The translations under genes were made by a program, and so were the position numbers. The notes under the pieces were generated by a model, which worked only from the letters and a program-made list of their open reading frames with translations, searched no databases and was not told where the DNA came from. Below are positions 51,426 to 58,631 of a DNA stretch of 64,000 nt, in pieces. The stretch spans positions 62,001-126,000 of the forward strand of contig NZ_JOJL01000004.1 in NCBI RefSeq assembly GCF_000721705.1, read 5' to 3'. The DNA comes from Actinoplanes subtropicus (GTDB taxonomy: Bacteria > Actinomycetota > Actinomycetes > Mycobacteriales > Micromonosporaceae). The first letter of the stretch is position 1. The number at the start of each line of letters is the position of its first letter.

Positions 51426-51565
51426 GCGGTTGCGATCGGTTTGACGCGAGTGTCTCGCGCGGCCCGCTGAGCGAATGCGATCGGTTTGGGCGCAACGGCC
51501 GCTGAGCGGTCGCGATCGGTTATGGGCGCAACGGCCGCTGAGCGGTCGCGATCGGTTTGGCGCGC
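51423..51565. repeat. Imperfect tandem repeats between MFS and signal peptidase genes
   Basis: Four units with core TGAGCGGTCGCGATCGGTTT start at 51423, 51468, 51503 and 51539 (spacing 45, 35 and 36 bp). Units 2 and 3 share the tail GGGCGCAACGGCCGC. The first unit holds the MFS stop codon (TGA), so again a gene 3' end has been multiplied. A further degenerate piece (GGTGATCAGTCGCGGTCGCG) reaches the end of the convergent signal peptidase gene. Confidence 0.85.
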
Positions 51566-51590
51566 GTGTTCGGGCGGCGCCGGCCGGTGA

Positions 51591-52454
51591 TCAGTCGCGG
51601 TCGCGGCTCGCGTCGGTCACCGCGTTCGTCAGGCGACGGACGATCTCGGCGGTGCGGGCCACTTCCTCGTCGCCGACGTCCGCCGCCGCCTCGTGCCTCC
51701 GGCGGCCCAGCGGCACGAAGAACGCCGACGCCACCGTCATCGCCGTCTCGCTCGTCCGCACCGTCACCCGGCGGCGGTCCTGCGGATCCCGCGTGCGCCG
51801 CACGTGCCCCACCGCCGGGAGCCGATCGACCAGCGCCGTCGCGGCCGCCCGACGCGCCGCCGTCCGCCCGTGCCGCGGGCCGGCCCGGAGGTGCTTCGGA
51901 GGTTGGTACCGCGGCGACGCGATGAGGACCAAGCTGACCAGCAGCGCGACGCCGCCGATCGCCGGCGCCCAGTCCTTCGTCTGCCACCAGTGGAGAGGCA
52001 GGCCGACCATCGGCAGACGCAGGCGGACCAGCCCGCGTACGGTGTCCGGCCGCACCGGCGTCGAATCGGCGGCGGCATTGGCGTCGCCCTTGGTCAGCAC
52101 GCGCCCGTCCGGCTGGAGGCCCTGGATGCGGTGCACGAGGAGCCGCCCGGGCTGCCCCGGCGCCTGGAACACCACGATCCGCCCGGGTGCGATGTCACCG
52201 GGACGAACCGGCGCCGCGATCGCCACGTCGCCGACCGCGAGGCTCGGGACCATCGATCCCGAGCACACCACGTACGAGTGCCAGCCGAACAGCGCCGGAA
52301 CCACCCCGGCCACGGTCATGCAGGCGACGATCGCCAGCACCAACTGGGCGAGAAACCGGACCGTGTCCGCGGCGTACCGGGACGGCGGTGCCGCCGGCCG
52401 GTACCGTCCCGCCGAGGTCGGCGGGACGGCCCGGGTCAGCTGTGGACTTCCCAT
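51591..52454 (-). CDS. sipW: Signal peptidase I, ER/SipW type
   Basis: This 287-aa protein has an N-terminal membrane helix (FLAQLVLAIVACMTVAGVVP), the catalytic Ser67 in VVCSGSMVPSL, and His108 in LVHRIQGL where the bacterial P-type enzymes have Lys; this Ser/His pattern marks the ER-type or SipW class. LTKGDANAAAD and a second membrane helix (IGGVALLVSLVLIASPRY) follow, then a long basic cytoplasmic tail. SipW enzymes process TasA/CalY-type proteins; three such proteins are encoded directly upstream. It overlaps the first of them by 19 bp. The ATG start is 52454. Confidence 0.9.
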   Translation of the reverse strand: MGSPQLTRAVPPTSAGRYRPAAPPSRYAADTVRFLAQLVLAIVACMTVAGVVPALFGWHSYVVCSGSMVPSLAVGDVAIAAPVRPGDIAPGRIVVFQAPGQPGRLLVHRIQGLQPDGRVLTKGDANAAADSTPVRPDTVRGLVRLRLPMVGLPLHWWQTKDWAPAIGGVALLVSLVLIASPRYQPPKHLRAGPRHGRTAARRAAATALVDRLPAVGHVRRTRDPQDRRRVTVRTSETAMTVASAFFVPLGRRRHEAAADVGDEEVARTAEIVRRLTNAVTDASRDRD

Positions 52455-53134
52455 GTGAAGCCGGTCGTCGCGGTCATCGACATGAGATCGGTGTCGATCG
52501 AGTTGCTCCCGCCGCCGGGGAACGTGGCGCTCCCCGGAAAGCTCACCACGAACTGGTAACTCTTCGAGGTGCTGCCGGTGGACGGCGTCCACCCGGTGAC
52601 CACGCCACTCGTGTAGTCGACCTTGTTGGTCGTGAAGTCCATCAGCGAGCCGGCTATGACCGTGGCGCTGGTGACCGGGCCGGACTGGGTGCTGGAGTCG
52701 AAGAGCGTGCTGCCCGGCACGAAGTTGGTGCAGTTGGTGTCGGTGGACCCGGTGCCCTCCTTGATGACGAGCTTCAGATAGCTGCTCAAGGAGTGGCCGT
52801 TGTACGCCGCGGTGTTGGTGACGGCGGTCGCGTAGAGGCGGACCGCCGTGCCCGCGGTGATGGTGCCGCCGTAGGTCACGGTGACGCATTTGGTGAGCGT
52901 GTCGGTCGGCCGCCACCCGGTGGCGCCGAAGACGGCGGTGCCGGTGATGTTCGTGTTGTTGCCGTCGGTGGCGGTCAGCGCGAGGGCGCCCGAGGACCAC
53001 GAGTTCGACGGGTTCACCGTCGTCACCGAGAATGCGGCGTACGACGCTCGCCAGATCGCGCCGGCGGTCACGATGAGAGCGATCGCGAGCAGTATTGCGC
53101 CGCGGGGACGTTTCCGGCCTTGCCTGCGATGCAT
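52436..53134 (-). CDS. SipW-dependent secreted protein, TasA/CalY-like
   Basis: This 232-aa protein begins with a basic stretch, a membrane helix (AILLAIALIVTAGAIWRASY) and the SipW-type site ending AAFS, as in TasA, CalY and camelysin. The mature part is rich in Thr, Ser, Gly and Asn with beta-strand pattern and two spaced Cys (LTKCVTVTY, DTNCTNFVP), ending FTWEVHS. It has the same start and end style as the 200-aa protein at 55497 (ends FTWEAQS). It is a probable surface or fibre subunit processed by the neighbouring SipW. Confidence 0.85.
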   Translation of the reverse strand: MHRRQGRKRPRGAILLAIALIVTAGAIWRASYAAFSVTTVNPSNSWSSGALALTATDGNNTNITGTAVFGATGWRPTDTLTKCVTVTYGGTITAGTAVRLYATAVTNTAAYNGHSLSSYLKLVIKEGTGSTDTNCTNFVPGSTLFDSSTQSGPVTSATVIAGSLMDFTTNKVDYTSGVVTGWTPSTGSTSKSYQFVVSFPGSATFPGGGSNSIDTDLMSMTATTGFTWEVHS

Positions 53135-53227
53135 GGGTGACCCCCCTCGCTGGGCGTTGCGGGCCCTGATCGGCGCGCGGGGAGGGTCTTGAAGAGCTCT
53201 TGACGAATCGATGCTGTGATCAATGAC

Positions 53228-55456
53228 TCAATGGTTGGCGTGGTAGTGCCAGGACACCTGCTGGGCGGAGAGCGCCGCCGGATAGATGGCCGCCTCGTCC
53301 AGCTCGCCGTACCGCAGGTAGTCCGCCGGCCACGCGCCGCCCCAGGTGTCGCCGCCCCACCGCCAGTACCCGGTGAGGTTGGCCGGCGCGGTGTAGGCGG
53401 CGGTGGCCACCGGCCGACCGTCCACATAGAGCGTGAGCCCGGTGCCCGGGCTCACGGTGACCGCCGCGTAGTGCCAGCCGCCGTCGAAGTACGTGCCCGG
53501 CGACTGTGCGGTACCGGCCGTGCCGGACGCCGTCCCGGCGACCAGGTGCCCGGCGGTGTCCAGAAAGAGCCGGCGGTCGTACGAACCGGAAGAGTTCCCG
53601 GCGCCGCTGCTGCCGAAGGAGACCAGGCTCACGCCGTGCGTGCCGCCGTTGAGGCCGGCGCTGCGGAACCAGCACTCGGTGCTGTAGGTGGTCGGACCGG
53701 TGAAGGTGTCCGCGGTGTAGAGCGCCCGGCCGTCCGCGCCGAAGGCCATCGCCGTGCTGGCCTGCTGCCCCTGTTGCGCGCCCTGGAGAGCACCCGGCAC
53801 GCCCAGCGTGGTCTGTGTGCCGCCGCCGTTGTAGAGCGCGCTGACCTCCGGCGCGTCCAGTGCCCGGCGGAACATCTGAACATCGTCGATCCGGCCGGAC
53901 CACGGTCCCCAGGCCTCGGTGGGATGCGCACCGGTCATCCAGCCACCGAACTCCTTGACCCGGCCGACCTGCAGCGGGCCGGTGGCGGCGAAGACCGACG
54001 TGTGCGCGGCCGGGGCCATGGCGACGCCGTCGACATAGAGGGTCACGGTCTGCGCCACGCGGTCGTAGACGCCGATCAGGTGGGTCCAGTTGTTGAGGGC
54101 CGCCGAGCCGATCGCCGAGACGGACGAGTCGAACACCGGGTTGTTGTCGTCGGCCGCCCCCTGGGTCACGGCGAACTCCCAGCGGGTGCCGGAGTAGTCG
54201 TACCGCAAAAGGAAACCGCTCTTGTTCGTTCCGCTCTGGCTGAGCGCCACCCGGGACATGGCGCCCAGCGTGGTTCCCGACAGGAACACCCAGGCCGAGA
54301 CGGTGAAGCTCGCGCTGGTGTCGACGCCGGGGGCGGCGCCGGCGACGTAGCTGTTGGTCGAGCCGGTCAGCGAGACCGACTTGGCGCCGGACTGGCCGGC
54401 GCCCCACCCGGCCGCCGGGCCGAGCGTCCCGGTGTTCAGATTTCCGGAGTTGTCGACGGTGCTCGTCGCGGCGCCCCCCTCGTCGAACTGCCAGTCGGTC
54501 GACGCACCGCCGGTCGGGCCGAGCGTCCACTCCTGTGCGTCCGCCGTGGTGGCGTAGGCGTCCCAGATCCGTACGCTGTCGACGCGGCCGGCCCAGAAGT
54601 CCGTACGGGACGTGCTCAGCCCATCGCCCACCTCGAAGGCACCCCCGGAGGCCCAGACGTGGGCGCCGCCGTGGCCGGCCCCGCCGCCCTGCTTGGCCCC
54701 GTCGACCCAGAGGTCGATGTGGTTGCCGCTGAACGAGCCGACCAGAAGCGTCCACCTGTTCAGGACCGGAGCGCCGGTCGACTTGGCCACGTCGACCGGC
54801 GCCGCAGCGTTGTCGCTGTGCGGCAGCTCGAACGCCCAGCGGCCGAGGGCCTTGTCGTAGCCGAGCTCGAAGGCGCTGGCGTTGACGCCCTGCTGGCTGA
54901 CCGCGGTGCGGGAGACCGAGTTGTCGGTGAGATAGACCCAGGCGGCGACCGTGAAGGGCGCGTTCGTGGTCACCGCGTTGGTGGCCGTCGCCGCGTAGTC
55001 GCTCGTGCCGTTGAAGGAAAGCGCGTTCCCGGATCGGCCGGACGCCGTCCAGCCCGCCCCCGAGATCGTCAGATCGTGCGGCGTGGCGTACGCCGAGAGG
55101 TCCCTCGCCGTGCCGCCCGACCCCTCGTCGAACGGCCAGAATCCGGTCCACGAGTCGGGATCGGTGGTGTCGAAGACGCCGGTCCGGCCGTTGCCCGACG
55201 AGTCGAGCGCCGTCGTCGAGCCCGGGCTGTCGTTCAGGCGGTAGTAGACCGACGGGTGGTCGGCGGTCACCCGGGTCGGATAGTCCGGGAAGGCCGGCCC
55301 GGCGGTGACGGAGTTGCCGGAGCTGGTGCCGGTCGCCGAGAAGGCCGCGAAGGACCGGGGAAGATCGGCGTACCTGGCCAGCACCGCCAGCACGCAGGCC
55401 ACGGCCAGCGCGCCGGCCGCGACGTGCCACCGTCCGGCGCCGATCTTCTTCAGCAT
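53228..55456 (-). CDS. Secreted protein with three LamG-like domains and SipW-type signal
   Basis: This 742-aa protein starts with a short basic region, a membrane helix (VAAGALAVACVLAVLARYA) and the SipW-type site SFAAFSATG followed by the SGNSVTAG pattern. Three concanavalin-A/LamG-like jelly-roll domains follow (about 105-310, 325-555, 575-735), each with the LamG cores such as FTVAAWVYL, FTVSAWVFL and TLYVDGRPVA. LamG domains bind glycans or other proteins. It lies between two small TasA-like genes, so it may decorate or anchor a fibre. The ATG at 55456 gives the right signal; longer upstream reading is rejected. Confidence 0.88.
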   Translation of the reverse strand: MLKKIGAGRWHVAAGALAVACVLAVLARYADLPRSFAAFSATGTSSGNSVTAGPAFPDYPTRVTADHPSVYYRLNDSPGSTTALDSSGNGRTGVFDTTDPDSWTGFWPFDEGSGGTARDLSAYATPHDLTISGAGWTASGRSGNALSFNGTSDYAATATNAVTTNAPFTVAAWVYLTDNSVSRTAVSQQGVNASAFELGYDKALGRWAFELPHSDNAAAPVDVAKSTGAPVLNRWTLLVGSFSGNHIDLWVDGAKQGGGAGHGGAHVWASGGAFEVGDGLSTSRTDFWAGRVDSVRIWDAYATTADAQEWTLGPTGGASTDWQFDEGGAATSTVDNSGNLNTGTLGPAAGWGAGQSGAKSVSLTGSTNSYVAGAAPGVDTSASFTVSAWVFLSGTTLGAMSRVALSQSGTNKSGFLLRYDYSGTRWEFAVTQGAADDNNPVFDSSVSAIGSAALNNWTHLIGVYDRVAQTVTLYVDGVAMAPAAHTSVFAATGPLQVGRVKEFGGWMTGAHPTEAWGPWSGRIDDVQMFRRALDAPEVSALYNGGGTQTTLGVPGALQGAQQGQQASTAMAFGADGRALYTADTFTGPTTYSTECWFRSAGLNGGTHGVSLVSFGSSGAGNSSGSYDRRLFLDTAGHLVAGTASGTAGTAQSPGTYFDGGWHYAAVTVSPGTGLTLYVDGRPVATAAYTAPANLTGYWRWGGDTWGGAWPADYLRYGELDEAAIYPAALSAQQVSWHYHANH

Positions 55457-55496
55457 CCTCCCGCCTTTCGACTGGCACGCGCGATAGTTGAGGCGA

Positions 55497-56099
55497 TCAG
55501 CTCTGCGCCTCCCAGGTGAAGGTGAGCGACGCGGTGCGACTCTCGGCGGCGTTGTCGTCCTGCAGTTGCCAGTTGAATTCGTACGTCCGGGTGTCCGAGG
55601 TGGCGGCCGTCCAGCTGTCCACCCCGGTGGCATAGCCGGGACTGGCCGCGCCGAAAGCGGTCACCGTCTTGGTGGTGTCGATCAGCCCGGCGGGGTTGTA
55701 GACGGTCGCGGCGGGGACGAAGTCCGAGCAGTCCACGTTGCCGCCGCTACCCTGCTTGACCTGCAGGGTCAGATAGGACGCGAGGCCGGTGCCGGCGATT
55801 CCGGCCGGGGTCAGGTAGAGCCGCACGTGCCCGGTCAGCGAGCCGGTGTAGGTGATCCGCAGGCAGCTGGAGCCGAAGCTGCCCGGGATGGCGCCGGTCA
55901 CCGAGACGATCGCGTTCGCCGGGCTGCCCAGCGCGACCATCCCGGTCCGCACCTGCGCTCCCGGCATGCCGGCGGTCGCGGCGAACGATGCGTACAGCGG
56001 GCGCCAGATCGCCCAGCAGGAGAGCGTCACCACCACTGCGGCGATAGATGCTGCGGCACGGCGCCGCGTAGCCCGGGGCACGCCGGGCCCGTTCGGCAC
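55497..56099 (-). CDS. SipW-dependent secreted protein, TasA/CalY-like (second copy)
   Basis: This 200-aa protein has a basic N-terminus (PRATRRRAAAS), a membrane helix (IAAVVVTLSCWAIWRPLY) and the SipW-type site YASFAATAG. The mature part has two Cys (GSSCLRITY, NVDCSDFVP) at places matching the 232-aa protein, and ends LTFTWEAQS. The start is GTG 56099; no ribosome binding site is obvious. With the LamG protein, the first TasA-like protein and SipW it forms one minus-strand unit of four genes. Confidence 0.85.
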   Translation of the reverse strand: MPNGPGVPRATRRRAAASIAAVVVTLSCWAIWRPLYASFAATAGMPGAQVRTGMVALGSPANAIVSVTGAIPGSFGSSCLRITYTGSLTGHVRLYLTPAGIAGTGLASYLTLQVKQGSGGNVDCSDFVPAATVYNPAGLIDTTKTVTAFGAASPGYATGVDSWTAATSDTRTYEFNWQLQDDNAAESRTASLTFTWEAQS

Positions 56100-56135
56100 C
56101 CGGCCCGGCGAGTTGAGAGTTTCGCCTCGTCCGGG

Positions 56136-57227
56136 TCAGGTCTGCAGCCGGCCGAAGGTGTAGCGGTCACCGCCGCTATGCCGGGGCGGCGAGAAACCGG
56201 GGTACGTGCCGGGCGGGGTCTCGGCGTGGAAATGACCGGCCGGCGCCTGGCCGCCGCTCGGACCGGGCGGCGTGTGGCCGTGGAAGTTGCCGCCGGAGAC
56301 GTAGCCGCCGGGCTGGCTCGGGAGGTAACCGATTTCCTCGCTGGGGCCGGTGTAGTCGGCCTGCCCGCCGGGTGGGCGGCGGCCGACCGGCGCGAGCGCC
56401 TCCGGGCCGCCGGCCAGCGCGGTGAACGCGGCCCACGGCATCCGGTCGACCGGCTCGGCGCTGCCGGTCTCGGCGATCTGGCGGTAGACCTGCGACACCG
56501 CGCGCAGGGCGGCGAGCAGCGCGGCGACCGGATGCAGCACCATCCGTACGCCGGCCGCGGCCAGTTCCGCGTCGGTGGCGGCGGGACGGTTTCCGGTCGT
56601 CTCCGATCGGTGGAGCACGATCGGCACGTCCGGGATCGCCGCGTGCAGTTCGGCGAGCTCGTTCGGATCGCCGACGCCCGCGGGGAAGACGGCGTCGGCG
56701 CCGGCCTCCGCAAAGGCACGGCACCTCGCGATCGCCCCGGTCAGGCCGCTCGCGGCGTACGCATCGGTCCGGGCGATCAGCACGAGCTCCGGCACCTCGG
56801 TGGCCAACGCCTTGATCTTGGCGGCCGCCGAGTCGGCGTCGGACATCTCCCGGCCGGCCGGGCGCCCAGCGCCCCGGGGCGAGACCTGATCCTCCAGGTG
56901 CAGGCCGGAGATGCCGGCGCGGACGTACGCGTGGCCGGTCCAGACCGCTTCGAGGGGGTTGCCGTAGCCGGTGTCCGCGTCGGCGATCAGCGGCACCCCG
57001 TTCAGCGCCGGCGCCAGCGTGCTCGCCCGGTCGGCGATCTGCGTGGCGGCCACGTAGCCCAGGTCGGGACGGCCCAGCATGAGTGCCGAGACCGCGGCAC
57101 CGGAGAGGTACGCCACCCGGTGGCCCGCCTGCACCGCGAGCGCCGCGGTGGCCGGGTCGTAGATGCCCGGGACGTGGGTGACGTGGTTCGCTCGGAGCAG
57201 TGCCCGTAGCTCGTCCGCGCCGGTCAT
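56136..57227 (-). CDS. PEP mutase/isocitrate lyase family enzyme with Gly/Pro/His-rich tail
   Basis: This 363-aa protein has the TIM-barrel of the family: PGIYDPATAALAVQAGHRVA, LIADADTGYGNP (metal-binding Asp pair), GLHLEDQVSP and LIARTDAY. The catalytic K-(K/R)-C-G-H loop of isocitrate and methylisocitrate lyases is absent (SPRGAGRPAGREM), so it is more like PEP mutase or oxaloacetate/petal death-type hydrolases; the reaction is open. After about residue 285 a tail rich in Gly, Pro and His (YVSGGNFHGHTPPGPSGG) is unusual. It lies upstream of the SipW cluster on the same strand, 36 bp apart. Confidence 0.85.
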   Translation of the reverse strand: MTGADELRALLRANHVTHVPGIYDPATAALAVQAGHRVAYLSGAAVSALMLGRPDLGYVAATQIADRASTLAPALNGVPLIADADTGYGNPLEAVWTGHAYVRAGISGLHLEDQVSPRGAGRPAGREMSDADSAAAKIKALATEVPELVLIARTDAYAASGLTGAIARCRAFAEAGADAVFPAGVGDPNELAELHAAIPDVPIVLHRSETTGNRPAATDAELAAAGVRMVLHPVAALLAALRAVSQVYRQIAETGSAEPVDRMPWAAFTALAGGPEALAPVGRRPPGGQADYTGPSEEIGYLPSQPGGYVSGGNFHGHTPPGPSGGQAPAGHFHAETPPGTYPGFSPPRHSGGDRYTFGRLQT

Positions 57228-57290
57228 GACGAGGCCTCCCTCTGCCGTGGTCGTGCAGGCATTGTCCGCCCGATCATGGCCGGACGCGCG

Positions 57291-57376
57291 CCGCGAAACC
57301 CGGCCGGGGCCGAAACGCGCCGCGAAACCCGGCCGGGGCCGAAACGTGCCGCGAAACCCGGGTGGGGCGAATCGCG
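57291..57376. repeat. 29-bp tandem repeat, three copies
   Basis: Units start at 57291, 57320 and 57349 (CCGCGAAACCCGGCCGGGGC followed by CGAAACG and two more bases). The third is slightly changed (CGGGTGGGGCGAATCG). They lie just upstream of the PEP mutase-like gene and before the dehydrogenase gene, in a 319-bp non-coding gap. Units hold the palindrome CCCGGCCGGG-like core. Confidence 0.88.
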
Positions 57377-57530
57377 CCGTAGGCGGAGCGGATCAGAGTG
57401 TTCGCGCTCCGTCCAGGGTGGACGGGTCGGAACAGCCCATCCCGAACAGCGCGCCGTGCCCTCCTGGTAGAACCACGAACCCGGGCCGCCGTACGGAATG
57501 GTGGCGTGGGCCGAGCTTCGCGACCTGCGA

Positions 57531-57544
57531 TGTTATCGTTCACA
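57531..57544 (+). promoter_or_regulatory. LacI-type operator-like site before the dehydrogenase gene
   Basis: TGTTATCGTTCACA is an imperfect palindrome close to the TGTGAACGTTCACA pattern bound by several actinobacterial sugar regulators of the LacI family. It ends two bases before ATG 57547, so a bound regulator would cover the transcript start. The regulator gene is not in this window. Confidence 0.55.
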
Positions 57545-57546
57545 TC

Positions 57547-58506
57547 ATGCTTGCGGCTCGACTTCACGGCGCTGGGGATGTGCGGCTCACGACCGAGGGC
57601 GACCCGGTCCCGGCGGCGGGGGAGTCGCTGGTCGAGGTGACCAGCATCGGGCTGTGCGGGTCCGATCTGCACTGGTTCACCGAGGGCGGGATCGGCGACG
57701 CCGTCGTGTCGCGGCCGCTCGTGCTGGGTCACGAGATGGCCGGCGTCATCCGCGGCGGCGAGCGGGACGGCGTACGGGTCGCGATCGATCCGGCGATCCC
57801 CTGCATGCACTGCGAGCCGTGCCTGGCCGGCGACCCGAACCTCTGCCTGAACATCGTCTTCGCCGGGCACGGCGGCTGCGACGGCGGCCTGCGGCAGCTC
57901 ATGGCGTGGCCGAGCCATCGACTGCACCCGATCCCCGACACCGTCTCGGACGACGAGGGCGCGCTGCTCGAGCCGCTCGGGGTGGCACTGCACGCGTACG
58001 ACCGCGCCCATCCGCGCCTCGGCACGACGGTCGCGGTGATCGGTTGTGGTCCGATCGGGCTGATGCTGGTCCAGCTTGCCGGGCTCGCCGGCGCCACCCG
58101 GGTGTTCGCGACCGATCCGTTGCCGCACCGGATGGCGGCGGCGATCGGGCACGGCGCGGAACCGCTCGACGGCGGCGAGGCGGACCTGGTCTTCGAGGTC
58201 TCCGGCTCGGACGGGGCGGTCGCGACCGCGCTGCGCGCCGCCAAGCCGGGGGCCCGGGTGATCCTGGTCGGCATCCCGGACGGCGACCGTACGACCTTCC
58301 CGGCCTCGATCGCTCGCCGCAAGGGACTGACCCTGGTGCTGTCCCGCCGGATGGGCGAGGTCTATCCGCGCGCGATCGAGCTGGCCGCGCGGAAGCGGGT
58401 CGATCTGACCTCGCTGGTGTCGGCGGCGTTCCCGCTCGATCGGATCGAGGCGGCGATGACCACGGCGGCCGCGCGCGAGGGTCTCAAGGTCGTCGTCCAC
58501 CCCTGA
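57547..58506 (+). CDS. Zinc-binding alcohol dehydrogenase (sorbitol/idonate dehydrogenase type)
   Basis: This 319-aa medium-chain dehydrogenase has the catalytic zinc ligands Cys in IGLCGSDLHWF and His-Glu in VLGHEMAG, the structural-zinc Cys set in PCMHCEPCLAGDPNLCLN, and the NAD(P) loop VIGCGPIGLM. The family oxidises polyols or sugar acids such as sorbitol, threonine or L-idonate. The ATG start lies right after a LacI-like operator, so a sugar or polyol inducer is likely. The protein is slightly shorter than usual (340-350 aa). Confidence 0.92.
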   Translation: MLAARLHGAGDVRLTTEGDPVPAAGESLVEVTSIGLCGSDLHWFTEGGIGDAVVSRPLVLGHEMAGVIRGGERDGVRVAIDPAIPCMHCEPCLAGDPNLCLNIVFAGHGGCDGGLRQLMAWPSHRLHPIPDTVSDDEGALLEPLGVALHAYDRAHPRLGTTVAVIGCGPIGLMLVQLAGLAGATRVFATDPLPHRMAAAIGHGAEPLDGGEADLVFEVSGSDGAVATALRAAKPGARVILVGIPDGDRTTFPASIARRKGLTLVLSRRMGEVYPRAIELAARKRVDLTSLVSAAFPLDRIEAAMTTAAAREGLKVVVHP

Positions 58507-58631
58507 GCCGGGGCTTTCGCCCGATTCACGCGCAAAAATACCTGCTACGCGCCAGTAGCTAAGTGAGGCATCGACGTCCTAACATCTATGAAATTGTTTC
58601 GCGTTCGTGTCCTCCCTAAGGGGATCCGCCC
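58507..58631. other. Promoter region of the acylase gene
   Basis: This 125-bp gap holds GCTAC-GCGCCA-GTAGC (58543-58558), a 5-bp stem hairpin that may end the dehydrogenase transcript, and a less GC-rich stretch (CTAACATCTATGAAATTG) suited to a promoter. CCTCCCTAAGGGG is just before the start codon at 58632; a standard AAGGGG ribosome binding site is included. Confidence 0.45.

Noticed and set aside
51423..51565. CRISPR-like repeats
   Set aside because: Irregular 35-45 bp units without unique spacers and no cas genes.
53216..55519. 767-codon plus-strand ORF opposite the LamG gene
   Set aside because: Shadow frame without recognisable motifs; the minus strand has signal peptide and three domains.
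57291..57376. CRISPR-like 29-bp repeats
   Set aside because: Tandem without spacers; only three copies.
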